DNA of 64,000 nucleotides, taken from NCBI GenBank assembly GCA_036345935.2, contig JADWOT020000003.1:21222509-21286508 (forward strand). The letters are read 5' to 3'. How positions within the stretch are numbered: the stretch's first letter is position 1; every line of letters starts with the position of its first letter. Of the stretch, positions 61,927-64,000 are shown in pieces. Position numbers and translations under genes: made by a program. The stretch comes from Taenia hydatigena. Lineage: Eukaryota > Platyhelminthes > Cestoda > Cyclophyllidea > Taeniidae. The notes under the pieces are model-generated. The model was not told the DNA's origin and made no database searches. It saw only the letters and a list, made by a program, of their open reading frames with translations.

Positions 61927-64000
61927 AATTCTATATGCTGGAAAAGCCGGGCACTGTCATCGCTGATTCACAAGCAGACAGCCTGCTAGCTCTCCTATCG
62001 TCAACTTGTTCAAAGTCACTACCAGATCTTCGTGAAACTCCTCGAGACCCATCACAGGATCCAAATATACTCTCCCACCACCTACCCTCTCAAGTCTACA
62101 CCTCCACCTTTCAGTTTTCTGGTTCACGCGCTATCTTCCTCACTCCTGTTGGTCCGCAACTCTCCATCAGCCAACTGAGTGGAGGCTTTTTTAGCGGGCG
62201 AATCTACGCACCATCGACAGCACAAGAAAAGTACCTCATTACACGTGTGAGCATCGAAACTCGCTTTTCAAGGCCACACGAATTTGAGGACCTACAAAGC
62301 CTGCAGCTTCGACCTTCCGCGGAATTCTTTTGCTTCCACCAACACTGGTCGAAGGGGCAAGGGAGTAACAAGAAGACTGAGAAACCTGAGACAGAATTAA
62401 GCACTACTTCTACCGAATTAAGCAACATCATCCCTACTCAACAGGACTCTTCACTCACTTTACTCTCGGCGGAGAATCTAACAGTAATCAAAGCTCAGGA
62501 GGAAAAAAAGGGGCACCCAATGGCTGTCCCAATGCAGTACGACGTGGAGCATCAAATCAATGGACGAAATGAAGCGATGGAAGTAATAACTCAGAGAACG
62601 GTATCAGTCAATGACTTGAGAAGGAAATTTGAGGAGGCCCGAACCATGTATCTGCCCCGTGATCCCACCGTGCTGAAGGAGAGGCCACGAGTTACAAGAA
62701 GGGAGGAAAGGAGTTATTCAGTGGAACCCCTAAGAAGTCGACCACGAAGTGCAGCCTACGAACACCGTGAGGATGACACGCCCCTCACCATTAAAAGACC
62801 AGATTCGTTAAGATCGTTGCCTTTATGTGAAGAATACTCTTCTCTGCGAAGAAGAAACAGTTTTGCGAGGAAGTATGAACCGGAGAAACATCAGACACCA
62901 CAGGACAGACAAAGATGGTCGGTTGGCTATGGAGCTTCTCAGCCGATTAGACGCTCTGATGAGTATTCGCCAACCAGACGAAAACTCCTGGGAATTAAGA
63001 GGGACGCCAGTCCAAGGAGTATGAACCGAGCAGCTGGAAGTAATGACTGGCCAGACGGCATATTTACCAAGACAGGAGATGTGTACAAACGGATAAATAA
63101 TAACGGTATCTCCTATATAATCCCCACCTCGCCAGATGATATGAAGCAACTACGAGGCGCGGATTATCAGCAAAATCAATTAACTGTAGATTGTTCAGAT
63201 TACTGCAGGGTGAGATCACCTAGCCAACAGATGAGAGATAGGCTCAGCCCCTGTTTGAACTACTCCTACTTAGAACATATTGATAGGGACGGAACGAAGC
63301 CCTACCGATCGGTGAATCTCTCCGATTGGAGGGGACTTTCTCGAGCTCGAAAATCAACTTCTTGTTTGAGTCTGAATCAGCCCGAAGTCTTTCGTGTCAA
63401 ACGGTACAGCGTTCCACGGGCTGCTGCAGGTGATGATGAAGCCTGGAAGGTCCGAGCTCAAGAGATAGGAGGAGGACGTAAAAGGATCCACATGACACGA
63501 GGGAGCTGGTCGCCCATTCAGGTCTACTCGTCACCTCGGTCGATACCTGGTGATCTTGAAGAAGAGACAGAAAAGGAGGTAAGAGAACGAGTGGCCATCC
63601 GAGGCCAATGGCGGGGATCCCCAAGAAACGATCCCCTTCTACCAATATCATCATCATCATCACCACCGCCACCACCACATCTACTGACTCCAGAAGGAAT
63701 CGACGAGTCATCAATTTCCAGAGCGTTTGACTACAATATAGCTCGATTCGAAAAACTGGCTGTGGATAGCAAGAGGGAGGCGCTCTGTACCAAGTGCTCA
63801 GGATGTTGTATCCATTCACCAGCTGCAAGGCAACCATATCCGTCACGCCGACTATTTTCCACTCGAAGAATGCGGTCCGATCGAAGGTATACGAATGGCG
63901 ATGGAGGAAGTACCCAACCCACTAAATACCGTTTCGAACGGGGCAGTTTTGACCGTTACTATGGCGACGGTACTGTTGAGGTTATCAGTTCCCCTGGCGG
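61927..64000 (+). CDS. Long open exon of an unidentified Arg/Ser-rich protein (3' truncated by window)
   Basis: A single frame stays open from a pyrimidine-rich acceptor (TTTCCTACCCTCAG, ending at 61926) to the end of the window: over 2 kb, 690 codons, no stop. The first in-frame ATG is 61935-61937, and an in-frame TAA at 61908-61910 lies just before the acceptor. So it is either the first coding exon or an internal exon entered in phase with two leading bases. Residue numbers count from that ATG. The product is rich in Arg, Ser, Pro, Glu and Tyr with no membrane segment. A charged, helix-like VSVNDLRRKFEEARTMY lies near 224-240, a poly-Ser/poly-Pro run near 572-582 and a CTKCSGCC cysteine cluster near 620. 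Many RRS, RSP and SxR sites suggest phosphorylation. I recognise no family; a disordered cytoskeletal or scaffold protein is only a guess. Confidence 0.85.

Overview
The window is eukaryotic. Its protein-coding genes are split by short GT-AG introns (37 to about 120 bp, plus two of 1.0 and 2.0 kb in one gene), they are separated by long AT-rich gene-poor stretches, and the recognisable proteins are animal ones: HINT1, the Polycomb protein EED and an SLC13-type sodium/dicarboxylate cotransporter. The intron sizes and overall texture fit an invertebrate, probably a parasitic flatworm (cestode-like). That assignment is inference; no sequence here proves it.

Layout. (1) 0.4-6.5 kb: HINT1 on the minus strand and EED on the plus strand are divergent, with 720 bp between their start codons. 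(2) 6.5-28.6 kb: a 22-kb gene-poor stretch with no recognisable gene, a few GC-richer islands and some regulatory-looking motifs. (3) 28.6-52.4 kb: two head-to-tail copies of one unit of about 11.5 kb, separated by 854 bp. Each carries a complete 14-15-exon SLC13 gene on the minus strand, plus about 8 kb upstream that contains coding-like blocks I could not identify. (4) 52.4-61.9 kb: a second gene-poor stretch. (5) 61.9-64.0 kb: one very long open exon on the plus strand. It runs off the window end and encodes part of an unidentified Arg/Ser-rich, apparently disordered protein.

The most interesting object is the SLC13 pair. I saw only about a dozen single-base differences, plus microsatellite length changes, across 11.4 kb. 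Yet one short block in the loop between the fourth and fifth membrane regions differs completely. Copy A has a 73-bp intron and 17 extra residues there; copy B has a single continuous exon with a diverged but alignable sequence. Both frames stay open. This looks like a tandem pair homogenised by gene conversion everywhere except one regulatory-looking loop, or like two haplotypes placed in tandem by the assembly. Both copies also have non-standard residues in the two SNT cation-binding motifs.
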